Part shown: positions 44,650 to 55,404 of the stretch, piece by piece
Layout: each line of letters starts with the position of its first letter
Numbering within the stretch: the first letter of the stretch is position 1
From: Ophioderma brevispina
Taxonomy: Eukaryota > Echinodermata > Ophiuroidea > Amphilepidida > Ophiodermatidae
Reading direction: 5' to 3'
DNA: 64,000 bases
Assembly: GCA_023653785.1 (NCBI GenBank)
Contig: JAMKCH010012428.1
Coordinates: forward strand, 1 to 64,000
The notes under the pieces: generated by a model
Seen by the model: only the letters and a program-made list of their open reading frames with translations
What the model was told of the DNA's origin: nothing
Database searches by the model: none
Made by a program: the position numbers and the translations under genes

Positions 44650-45770
44650 CCATAACATGGATGTGTTATGTGCTGCTTTTCGGGCGGAAACATACCTAAT
44701 CCTAGTCAGGTCACTCCCTTCAAGGTGATATATGGGAAAATAAATCACTAGATGGGTACAGCAAACTTGAATTTTGAAGAAATTGGCTCATAGACAAAAG
44801 AGGGTACATTTTCGATGAAAGCTTTGTCATAAATGTAACAAATGGTGATCGGAATTTCTTTTTTCCATCGGTGTGCGTTTTTATTAACGTTCTTTGACCC
44901 CAATATCAGTCGGTTATGTAATATTGCCTGTTGCCTCACAGTTTTTCAACTTTAAGTCGATTTATTTACTATGTATTAGAAACACCTTGAAGGAATGATC
45001 AATATTCTATTTACGCACGAGCAACACGGTACTGCGACGGTAGATGCCCAACTTAGCCCATTTTCCCATTATATTGCTCTGCATTCTGTAGCCTACAGCT
45101 AAGCTTTCCCAGAGCTTGCCAAGAGCAACGACATTGGGGCTTTCACAAGGAAGTCAACATTTGCATATATGAGGTTTTGAATTCTTTCAGTTTTGGGTGA
45201 TAATCGATTATTCAAAAGACGGGCAAAATATTGTCATTATCGATCTCTCAGATGGGTTTCCTACAAGATCCATATACTGATATTTTTGTTTAAATAAAAG
45301 AATCAAAGTTTGCTAATAAAACGACAGGCTATAAATTTTATTACCATTTTCAATAAAACACACAATGATGCAGTGTCATGTGTTTAGCAGTTTTGTATTC
45401 TGGTGGAAAAAGTATAGCAAACAAAAATCGAACCTCGAAGTTTCTGCCATCATGACGTCTGACAGAAAAACAAATTTGCAGTAAATAACCCGCAAGGGTA
45501 CTTGACTCTAAAGTCAATCTACCTGTTTGCTTATAACTGAGCTAAATATAACCGGAAATCTTGCATCAAAAATTAAACACCAGACGAGAACATATTAAAG
45601 GCATCAATGTTTCATACATGTGTCCAGTTTTATAACGTAAAACATAATCATAATTGGAATCTGTATCCAATATCACATCCCTAGCATTTTCTTCCGGGTG
45701 TTAAAGTTGTTTGATTTTAAATACATGTGTAAGCACTACCACAACATATGAATTAACTATTCTAACTTGC
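44650..45770. other. Interval with no supportable gene
   Basis: Nothing recognised beyond short ORFs. Confidence 0.4.
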
Positions 45771-45775
45771 AATTG

Positions 45776-45897
45776 TATAAATATGACATGACCTGCATTA
45801 TTTCCTTTTGTAGTATTGAAATTAATGTTTACATTAGCCGTATATAGAAAACAAACACAATCAAACAAGCACAGACAAAAAAAAACAACAAAATGGT
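45776..45897 (+). promoter_or_regulatory. Candidate TATA promoter and first exon ending ATG|GTAAG
   Basis: TATAAATA lies at 45776-45783. A plausible initiator (TGCATTATT) lies about 25-30 bp downstream. An A-rich leader with CACAATCAAACAAGCACAGAC ends at ACAAAATG (ATG 45893-45895), followed immediately by GTAAGC, a good splice donor. First exons ending just after the start codon are known in animal genes. No downstream exon could be identified, so this stays tentative. Confidence 0.2.
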
Positions 45898-45899
45898 AA

Positions 45900-46680
45900 G
45901 CATTATATTATTATATTGTCATATTTTTGGTCATTTTTCAAGAAAATATCTAGTTTATTTTCAAAGTGTAAAGGTGTAAATAAGGGGTATCGTCCTCATA
46001 GTGTGCGTAAAAGTTTAGTCAAGATGAAGTAAATTATACGCATCGCGGTGAGATTTAGTCCAATAAGAATTTACTCCTCCTACGAAGGTAATCCCCATAC
46101 TTAATCCTTATTCATACAATGTTGGCGCATGAGTTCATTTCACTACTTTCATTTAGACAAACATTTGCATCACTCGTATATGTGAACGTACTGGCAACCT
46201 GAAATGTTTTGTGTGTGTTATTATTCGAGCTTGTTTATCACATAATTTCTTCACCATTAATCGCAAACATTACCATTTACTAATACAAACCAGTGGATTG
46301 GGTTGTAACTTGTGTTGCAACTTTTAAATCCCCCTTTGATATTCATATGACATTCTTTGTTATTCAAATGACTAATTAACAAAATCGGTGCTATTTAAAA
46401 AAAAATAATCTGCCAAATTGCGTAAAATAAATTCCCTTATTTTCTTCAAAGTATAAATTATAATATCGCAACGAAGACGTAGGCATCTTTTAATGCAGAG
46501 TAATTGTTAAAGGATGCAAGGAGTGCAATGAGATTTGCTTTCATTTTCTGTATGTCAAGCGTGATTTGGGTGCATTGGGTGACATAGGTTTATCAAAGAA
46601 AAGACACCCATTTTTTTAAGAATACTCGATACACTTCCAATGGAATCGGAAATGCACATCAGAAAATGTCTGTTTTCGTC
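45900..46680. other. Interval with no supportable gene
   Basis: AT-rich sequence. If the first exon at 45.8 kb is real, this would be its intron. No exon recognised. Confidence 0.35.
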
Positions 46681-46726
46681 ATGATATTCTAAAGGAATTA
46701 ATATTGGTCGACCAAAATGGGGCATA

Positions 46727-48159
46727 CAGACTGTCCCAATAAAAACTATACAATCAAACTAAAAATTATAAAAAATATAAACTGTGTATTTTTGCCAGAT
46801 ATTTTGACTTTATTTGTTAGCAAGATCCTAAGCTAAATCCTCGCTTTTATTCCATCCAATTTGATGGACTCTAAGCGGAGATATTGTCAGTTGAACACAA
46901 AGGATGAAATACAGGGTGAGTCAAAAAAAACTTGACCCTGATTGTGTCCGCCATTTTGAATTTTCCAGTAATATATATCTAACATATGTGATATCATCTG
47001 AAGCTTAGTTCATTATCTTTAATTTGCTGCAAAGATCATTCACATCGGTTAGGTATAGACCGAGTTACAGTCGTTTGAATCCAGCAGTCGGTTTTCTGCA
47101 CTGTCCACGGAATCACATTTGCTTAGTCGGGCGCCGTGCATTCAAATGGGAATCCGTGGATAGGGTGAAAACCGGACTACTTGATTCAAAAGTCTGTAGC
47201 TCGGCCTATACTTAACCGATTGGAATTATCTTTGCAGCAAATTAAATATAATGAAATAGGCTTTCCGATGATATCACATACGTTATATATATGTTATTTA
47301 AAAACTCAAAATGGCGGACACAATCCGGGTCAAGTTTTTTTTGACTCACCCTGTACCACTTGGGCCAGTTTCACCTGAAGGTTCAAGAAACTAAAGGTAT
47401 AAGGCGTGTAGCATCATTGTGGGATTAAACCCTTTTCAAACAAAAGAATATTGTACAGATCAGAGTGAATGTATTATCATGCATTGAACTAATCAATAAT
47501 TATATTATTTTTCAGTGAAAGCACCAGAAATTATTATGTTGTGGTTGAAATGAGGGACTCACTCTCAGGGGGACAATAATCATGAAATTCATGGAAATTT
47601 GGGGAATTGACTGCTGAAATTAATGTAACAGCCTACAGTCTGTTGAGGGACAAAATGTGTGGACAAGGCTCTAATATGGAGGGACAATTTACCCTTCCCC
47701 TATTCCCCACTGCCTCCAAGATGCCAGGGAGGATATGATGAAGAAATCAGTGTTCAACAAAGAGTAATAAAGGAAAGGATGGTTGTGTTCAAAGGTCTCA
47801 GTTTACTTTCAACAAGGGTGTTTTTATGGTTCTACCTTTTGCTGAAAACTGGGATAAAGTTGAAAGACAACAAGACTGTTTGAAATTGAATTTCCCAATG
47901 CTACATGTATGTATTAGCAATTGTGACATGTTATAAATTATGTTATATCACAAGAAGCAGCACTGAATACCTATTTTTATTTTATTTTCAATAAAGAATG
48001 TCTTGAAGGTGATTTTCAATGGCAACTTTGTTGATATCAGGATAGCCGAAACTGGCCCAACAGGTTTTTCAACTGTCTCAGATAATTAGCCGTAACTCCT
48101 GAACCAAAAACCTTGGCCAAAAAATTAATCTTTAATTGTATATTTTTTGGGACAGTCTG
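46727..48159. mobile_element. TA-flanked Tc1/mariner-like non-autonomous element, 1433 bp
   Basis: It begins CAGACTGTCCCAA (46727) and ends TTGGGACAGTCTG (48159), an inverted pair, flanked on both sides by TA (46725-46726 and 48160-48161). The uninterrupted repeat R at 9990-10130 is the empty site, which fixes the boundaries. CAG..TGTCCCAA tips and TA targets fit mariner-type elements. Its interior holds a nested MITE and no transposase. Confidence 0.75.
46912..47353. mobile_element. TA-type fold-back MITE, 442 bp
   Basis: The left arm starts CAGGGTGAGTCAAAAA and the right end is its reverse complement, flanked by TA (46910-46911 and 47354-47355). The inverted arms extend about 210 bp each (shared TTTAATTTGCTGCAAAGAT, TATCCACGGA-type centre), so the element is almost one long palindrome. 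It is inserted in the TA element at 46727-48159. Confidence 0.9.
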
Positions 48160-48329
48160 TATTTTTGCTCATAACATCCAAACCAAACATCATTTAGCCC
48201 TAAGATTTCACCAGGTAAATGAGAAAAATAGTAACTTTCTGCTGATCTCAAAAATTGGACCACTTCCGGTAAAATCTGGGGTCTCTGGGGACGAGGCTAT
48301 TAGCGGTCGGACCATGGACCTTTAATCTC

Positions 48330-49460
48330 AAGATTGCCAAAAGCAAATGAGATGAAATAAAAAACATTAGAAAGCACGGTTCTTAGTCTTTGAACTGATA
48401 TCAGTCTTCCCAATTTCATGTCTAAAAAAGCAAGTCTCTGATGGTACCATTTTTGAGACAGGCTGTATAAAGTGAACAAGTAAAGGTGAAATAACCCTTT
48501 GCCCTGATTAAGACGGGACCTTTTTACACCCAGTTCAACTTGGAAGAATATATATCATACTTGATCACTTTTACCGTCTTCCACCTGTATTAATAAAATC
48601 AAAATAAAAAAGTATGACTCTTATCTTTTTAATGGCTTTTATCCAGTTTTAAAGGTATCAGAATAACAGGAGAAGTGACCCAACTGTTACTTCCTGCAAT
48701 CAGGTATCATGTATGTATCCATATGCTCGAAGGACAAATAAATTAAAAGGATACGTACTGCAAAGCAAATGGGAATAATAATGAAGAAAATGCGAATTAG
48801 TTTAAGCGTTTCTACAAGTGTTGCCTAGGGGGTTTGTGGTAACACTCGCATAATGGCAGCTCAGAACACAGGGGAACGGAGGTGACATTTCCTCATACGA
48901 TTTGGGATTTCAAATAGAAGCTCAAAGGTAGATTGTGAATGTCAAGTTGTCAAACAGGTTGGTTAGTACATGTGACTACGAGTAAATACGTGGGATGATT
49001 TTTCTATGTTCCTATGGTCATTGCTTTCATAGGCTTTACTTCTTAAATTTACCCCTAAAGATATCAATGTGTCATGTTCAATCTATTCACAAATCTTCTA
49101 AAGCTAGACTGAGTTGAAATGTTGTAGATGATATTTCTTCTATTTTGTTGTAGAGTCTGGAAGAGTTTCAATCATTCGATGTTAATGGTGCAGACAGAGC
49201 ATATCGGTATGTTTTAATATAGTGAGTTGCCGTATAAGGTAATATATTATGAGTTCATCATGTAACTCTAGAGAAAATATCTAAAAATAGAAATACCTAG
49301 TTTGTTTACAATCTATATAAAGAAAAGGGATTCCCATTCCACTGTCTTCTGTGAAGCATACCATTTTTGGTTTGGCCAAGAACTTGGTTTTGTGGTCATA
49401 AAACTAGTCTTTGGCGGAGAGACCTGTAATTAATGCAGCTACCTAGATTGTTATTATGTT
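48330..49460. other. Interval with no supportable gene
   Basis: A third GAGACAGGCTGTATA motif near 48450 resembles the tip of the TA element but has no partner. Otherwise nothing recognised. Confidence 0.35.
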
Positions 49461-49464
49461 ATAT

Positions 49465-49776
49465 AAAAAAAAAAATAAAAAAAAATAATGTTGACATTTA
49501 TATAGCGCTTTTCACAATGTATCAAATCGCTTTACATTGATTCCGCTGCCACTAGAATATGTCAGCTGCCTTACAAATGCCCAAGGTATAATCATACTTT
49601 TAGGCGGCGCTCAATGGACAATATTCCTAACAGCTCCCCATTTAGCACCTGGGTGGAGAGAGGCAAGCGAGGTAAAGTGCCTTGCCCAAGTGCACAACAC
49701 ATTGGCCTCAGCGGGACTCGAACCCAGGACCTTTGGGTCATGAGGTGGTCGTTGTATCCATTTGACCACATGTGCC
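49465..49776 (-). mobile_element. tRNA-Met-like SINE with LINE-type tail
   Basis: On the minus strand the 5' head is tRNA-like: A-box region TGGTCAAATGGAT, anticodon loop CTCATGA (CAU), and B box GGTTCGAGTCC (reverse of 49714-49724). It is followed by the body GGGCAAGGCACTTTACCTCG..CTCTCTCCACCCAGGTG seen in widespread animal SINEs. The 3' end reads GTAAAGCGATTTGA, then GAAAAGCGCTATATAAATG and an AT-rich simple repeat. That tail resembles the tail of the CR1/L2-like LINE at 21.5 kb, suggesting mobilisation by that machinery. Confidence 0.8.
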
Positions 49777-49779
49777 TTA

Positions 49780-51560
49780 TATTCTAAGCTACTGGTGTTT
49801 GGTCAAGACACCTAAGGACCCTTACCTAATGGATAAAGGAAAATATTGGACTTCTTACGTGCTGGATAACGTATCATCAGCATTCTATACTGGTCCAATC
49901 AGGCCCAATGTCGAGTTATTTTACCAAAGTATATTCAGGAAGGTATAGTTTACACTATCTAGGATGTTTAGTTAGGTGGTAAAATTCGGAGTAAAGTTAC
50001 CTCTTGTCAAATTTGCATTGTTTTATATGAGAATTAGGGACTACTCGTCTCTTTCCTAAAAAGAAAATAGCCACAACGGAAGACCCTAAATCGTAGAAAC
50101 CAGATTGTTCATACTCATACCAACAATTCGACACCAATTTTGTCAAGATTGAAGCATTTTGAAAATTTGGCCCCCTGTACAATAATTAATTAAAAGTTCA
50201 ATGACCTTTATCACATTTTTACCGATATTTCTGTAACTGAACATCGGAAGCTCCGATTGTTGTCAAACAAAAATCAAAAGAAAGGTAATTTTTCCTTATT
50301 TTAAATTTTATATTCATTTTAGCACCTCAAACCCCATTTTCCCCTTTTAAACTGACCCCTTGGGGCAATATTCGATTTTGGTAACATCAGAATTCTTGAC
50401 GAAGATGGCATACCTGTGCTAAAAATCGTGTTAGAATTTAGTTTTAAGGGACATGGGAACCCATAATCTACTAGACTATTTTTTAAAATTTTATTTTGCC
50501 CGTATACCAATTTAATTATTGTCGAAATTGGTCTGACTGGATCAATATTTTATATCATATAGGTACGGAACCAATTTTTCAGCAATGTTAGAATTTACCC
50601 TGAAAAGGTTAGACACGCTTATTTATAACCAGTGACCATTGCGAGCATTTATAGGACAGCCAAAGCTTTGCAGTAACAAAGCATATCATATTGATTGTAT
50701 TGCCTATTACAACCAGTTTATTTGCTACTTAAAAGGTTCAGGTTTTCAGGCAATACATAAATTTAAGTCTCGAGTTTCATGAAACAGAAGGTTAAGATGC
50801 ACTTTTCCTCGCGTGTCCATGTTACCCTTTTCAATTTTTTATAAGAGAGATAACAGTGTTTTTTCTTCTTAACCATGTTTGTTTATTCTACGGAATATGC
50901 GATTCACTCAACCGGGTGTAACCAACTCAACTCCTTATGCTCGAATTACATAATATTTATCCACTGTCGGTTATCCTTCAGGGACTTCAAGACATTAAGG
51001 CACCTCACAAGTGTTTATCAATGTAATCTTATAGAAATGTAAGTAAGTTCAAATGCTCCTACATTAAACAGGAATCGAATCTGGTCATTTGATATGCATG
51101 CGGACATCGAAATATCCGGGACAATTTCATTGTATATTAGCAAAATAAATATTATAAAGATTAGAGGCTGACTCAGAAATTTCGAAATATAATTTTTGGC
51201 GTAATTATTAAAAATAGTCAACTACACTCTAAATTTTGTAACGGATAATGTAATTATGTACAAATGGTTGACCCATTTGTTTTACACTAATGATGCTTTT
51301 TAGCCAAAAGAACTTTGAGTAGACCTGTTTACAAAAAACACTTATAAAAACACAAAAAACAAAAAACAATCAGTGTGATAAGGCTATTGAAAAATGTAGC
51401 TGTATAGGCATATTTTTCGCACTCTAACATGTCAGTAGACCAGTGTTAACTTGTGTTTGCAACCATTGCTGTCACATAATCTATACTTATATACATCTGT
51501 GGTGTGGGATTGGTTTTTGATCAGGAGTGTTATATTAATGAGAATTTGTAATGCGCAAAC
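49780..51560. other. Interval with no supportable gene
   Basis: AT-rich sequence with short ORFs and no recognised domain or repeat. Confidence 0.4.
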
Positions 51561-51567
51561 ATATCCA

Positions 51568-52665
51568 CTAACGGCGCTTAAGGCGCAATACCAAAAAAAT
51601 TACAACAAACATAGCATACATGAAAGCGATTAAGTAAATTAAGGCATTTGACTCAAAAAGATCAACAGATCCAAAGTAAAGGCTTGACTCATAAGATGGG
51701 TTTACAGTGCTTAAACTGGGCGTGTGAAGAGCAGGATCTGACATGTTTTCCTCAAGAACGTTTTGACCTTGCTTCACAGAGAGAATGAACATTGCTTGGA
51801 CAAAATGTTCGGATAGGCATAGGTATACAAAATAACCATACGAGCACTGAAGACGAAGTGAGACGCCATACAAAGGGAGTCAATCGCCCATTATGCCCAT
51901 GCATATCACGCCGGGAAGTAACAATAGAGTGAGTGGAAAATCTGTTCAGCGCCACGAGGATTAAGGTATTTTCTGATTCTACTGATGTTACGAATGTGGT
52001 AGAGAGCAAATTGAATTTAAGAGCATTCCGACACATGGCAGAATCGACATTACACTCAGAGTTCGAGCTGGTTTTAATGAAATAACTCCAGACGCACTAA
52101 TTGTAAAATGTGGAGCAAACGACACTTTAGATAGCTGCTGATGAGAACCATATTTGGATAAATTCAAATTTGTCATCTTTGGATTTGAGAAAATTGCATC
52201 CCCAGAAATATTTCAGTAATACATGATACAATTTGATAAATATTTGGTTTTGTATCCTGTTGAGTTGGCTTAAAAGTGACATGACATATAATAACATTTA
52301 TTATAAAGTAGTAAACTATTGTGACCTAAGTACTGAATTATGGTGGATAGCAAAATAAAATTTAAAAATGGATGGGATGAGATGGAATCCCCATGCACTG
52401 CACACATACTTTGTTATGTAGAACAACCTAGAGAGTATGTTATAGTTAATGTTATCAAATGCAGCGCTAGGAGAATCTAGGAGAATTTGGCCGGTTAAAT
52501 TGCCTTCATCCATGGCATTTAAATGTCGTTTTTCAGATTGCGGTCTCGATGCTATAACGAGACCTGTATGCCGATTACAATTCATCGGAAAGTCCAATCA
52601 TAATGATTGCTTAAGTGAGAGTTAAAACGAGTTCGTTAATCTTTATGAGGAACTTCAAAAAGGGC
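51568..52665 (-). pseudogene. CR1/jockey-like reverse transcriptase, minus strand
   Basis: Reading down the minus strand: SAYRSRYSIETAI (across a stop), LNAMDEGNLTGQILLDSPSA, AAFDNINYNILSRLF, then after a gap LSKVSFAPHFTISASGVISL, LSTTFVTSVESENT and IVTSRRD, NGRL and LYGVSL. The AFDxI(N/D) motif and the later SRLDY-like and LLYG-like blocks are in the order of reverse transcriptase motifs 2-7. The YADD part is lost in the gap. Many stops and indels. Confidence 0.65.
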
Positions 52666-52669
52666 TGCA

Positions 52670-53060
52670 GATCGATAACAGGTGATTAAACTGGCAATTT
52701 GTTCGCGTAGTCTTTGCAATACTGCCGCAAATCTCTCCATGAAGGTAAGTGTCACAACGCCAGTGCACGGGAATATTAAGGGAAATCCAATTGCAAGCTC
52801 GTTGACCAACGTTAAGTTGTAGTATTTGCTGTAGTAAAAGACAATACATCACCTTAATTGGACCAATAAGGTCCATTGACGATTTCTAGCACCCTTATGT
52901 TTTGTCGATTCATAGATATCCTTGAGCTTATCAAAAAATGCCAGTTGATCCCGATCTTGTGGTTTGGTATTGTGAGCAAAAAAATCTTGTATGACAGGTA
53001 CCATGGGCCACCGGTGCTTAACTTTTGTCAATTTACGGACAGAATGTCTTACTGCGAATG
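52670..53060 (-). other. Possible upstream part of the minus-strand LINE
   Basis: Short minus frames (73 and 60 codons) contain VIQDFFAHNTKPQDRDQLAF and FMERFAAVLQRLREQI-like strings. They lie where the 5' part of the ORF2 at 51568-52665 would be, but I cannot match them to a known domain. Confidence 0.2.
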
Positions 53061-53289
53061 TCTACAGATAAGAGCGAATTGCAAGTAAGACTACAGGCCC
53101 CCACATATATCGTCGTGGTCACGACATAGTGTCGAATTGATTTTTTGGTCAAATTGAGTTAATAGTTGTTTCTGGTGCATTTTATGTACTCTTTAATTGT
53201 ACCCAAAATAAAAGTGGAAATGACATGCTACTAACCAAAATAAGCCGCAGTCGAATAACACCCCTTTGTATAAACGCGTTTCACAAACA

Positions 53290-53370
53290 AACGAATACGT
53301 ATTCGATAGCATTTGCGTGTCCAAATATCGCAAAGCACACAGATAAATGGTGAACGAATACGTATTCGTT
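53290..53370. repeat. Two long palindromes centred on ACGT
   Basis: CGAATACGTATTCG (53292-53305) and the longer AACGAATACGTATTCGTT (53353-53370) lie 61 bp apart. Both are perfect palindromes with the same core. They could be duplicated operator-like sites, or the arms of a small mobile element. Confidence 0.8.
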
Positions 53371-53399
53371 GGGACAAACATTTACTTCAGTGATCAAAA

Positions 53400-55230
53400 T
53401 CGATAATAGGTCTATCAAGATTAAGGCATCGGTGAAATTTACCGTCTGTACTTCATGAGGGATTGGTCATGAAATTTCACATTGTTAATTTTTGTGTTTT
53501 AATTATTTACTGGTACTTATTGAAACCTACGGTCTGTGCGTTCGTGAAAAAAGAAGTTTTGTAGTTTTAACATTTGTACAAACCACCAATTTATCACTTT
53601 GGGGGGGGGATAGTGAAATTAAACCCTCGTATTCCCAAAGGGGGAGGTAACACACAGGTAAACTTTCCTCCGTGCGCAAAAAAACATTAAAAACTTTCGT
53701 TAAATCTTCCATATAATATTTCACATCCTTCTTGCTAATTTTGGCGAAACAAAGTTGTGAAGGTATACGTCATTGCGTCAACGGCGGTAGCGTCGAAGTC
53801 GATTAGTGGAGAGTGGTTCTATTACCTCTTATACTACCCATATTGAAAATGCAGCCCCTCTGATTGGTCAGTAAGGAGCCGATAATGCATTCTTATCATT
53901 TATTTCATTAATCAGCATACAAAATACACATAAATAAGGCATATTAACTTAACCCTAAAAAAACAACAAACAAAAATAAAATCAAGTTGTTTTAGTTAAT
54001 AGAATAGGAATAAAGGTTTAGGTATCATCTATGGGCTAATAATGTATCTCGGGCGGGAAAATAACATAATGGGCGCCATTATTTAGTTTTTCCGACTGCG
54101 GGCACATTATTAGCCTATAAAATGCTACTGCATTACCCTTAGTTATTAGTTCATTGTTTAAATATTGTGCAGTATGCCTAAAATTATATGTTGGTTAAAA
54201 ACTAGTCCTGTCCATATCATGGGGGCAAAACCTGCATGAAAATCCAATATTCCTACTTTTTATGCAATTTTTTTTTTGGTTTTCATTATACTCTGATGGA
54301 AACTCTGAGTCTCTGTGGAAATGACCAATGTTGCCAACTTGTGAACTTTGACGTCATTGTGACGCCATAGGTTTTGTTGGAAGCAACAGAAAGCGTGGAC
54401 CAATGCTATCAAATGGTACCAACATCGGACATCATTATTGCTTTATAATATGAATTCTCGGAGTGTTTACCACCCCACCCCTAGTAAACCGTGTAAATAG
54501 ACTTGTAAACACATTGTGAAAGTCTGATTTTTCTGTATGTTAATTGGAGATTCTGCAAACTAAATAATTACTAATATATACGTCATTTAAATAAAACGCC
54601 TTAAGGAACAAATTGATATTTTCTTTGGGAAGTTGTTGTATAAGCGTTAGTGCCCTCAAAAATTGTTTAGATTATGTAGATTTATGAGTAATACCCATTT
54701 AACTGTTAGTTCGTTTCAAGTTTGGTATAATTGAAGCGTGTACATTACTTTAAAGATAGGAAATTAGTAATGAGAAATTTAAGAAAACGAGAAAAAAATA
54801 GGGTTGTTATAGTTGTAGAGACCATTTTATCCTCCAAAACTTTAAGTTATGACACATCCAGTACATTTTAAAAAATTTTCTGAGCTCAGTTCTAGCCAAT
54901 ATTTATTGTGTGTTGAACCATGCACATGCTATTATTGATTTTATATAAAATGCCACTACAATGTTTGTGTTCTTATAACCTATTTACTCCTGAAATTTAT
55001 GTTTTTTCTGCAAAAATGAGTAAAAACATAATGGGCGAATAATTAAAGTATAATTTCAAGGAGCCAAATTGGTAAGAGGGTGTAATTTTTGAATTCGGGG
55101 GTCATCGTGGTCATTCTGCCGCTATATTTTACAACAAACGATAATGCAAACAGTGAATAATTTCACATTTAACGCCTTATGGAAGTGTTGTATACAAATT
55201 TACCTTTTGTAAAACATAAACGCAAGCAAT
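53400..55230. other. Interval with no supportable gene
   Basis: Unremarkable AT-rich sequence; no recognisable ORF or repeat. Confidence 0.4.
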
Positions 55231-55239
55231 AGACCTTGT

Positions 55240-55400
55240 CATAGTCGTCGTCGTCGTTTTCATCATCAGACATAGTCATCGTAGTCATCATCATCATCGT
55301 CGTCATGTCATCGTCATAATCATCACATCATATATAATCATCATCACTCATTATAAATCATCATCATCATCTCATCATCGATTCAGTAGCATATTATCGT
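55240..55400. repeat. Interrupted CAT/CGT trinucleotide microsatellite
   Basis: Many TCATCATCA and GTCGTCGTCG runs with single-base interruptions over about 160 bp. Confidence 0.85.
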
Positions 55401-55404
55401 CGTC

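Larger units (their letters stand above)
46690..48325 (+). repeat. Dispersed repeat R, copy 4, split by an insertion
   Basis: The part GGTCGACCAAAATGGGGCA (46706-46724) and the part GCTCATAACATCCAAACC through ACGAGGCTATTAGCG (48167-48306) are contiguous in copy 2 (9990-10130). Here they are separated by 1.4 kb of transposon. Confidence 0.75.

Noticed and set aside
49700..49776. Functional tRNA-Met gene on the minus strand
   Set aside because: It is continuous with a SINE body and LINE-type tail, and the anticodon stem is mispaired.
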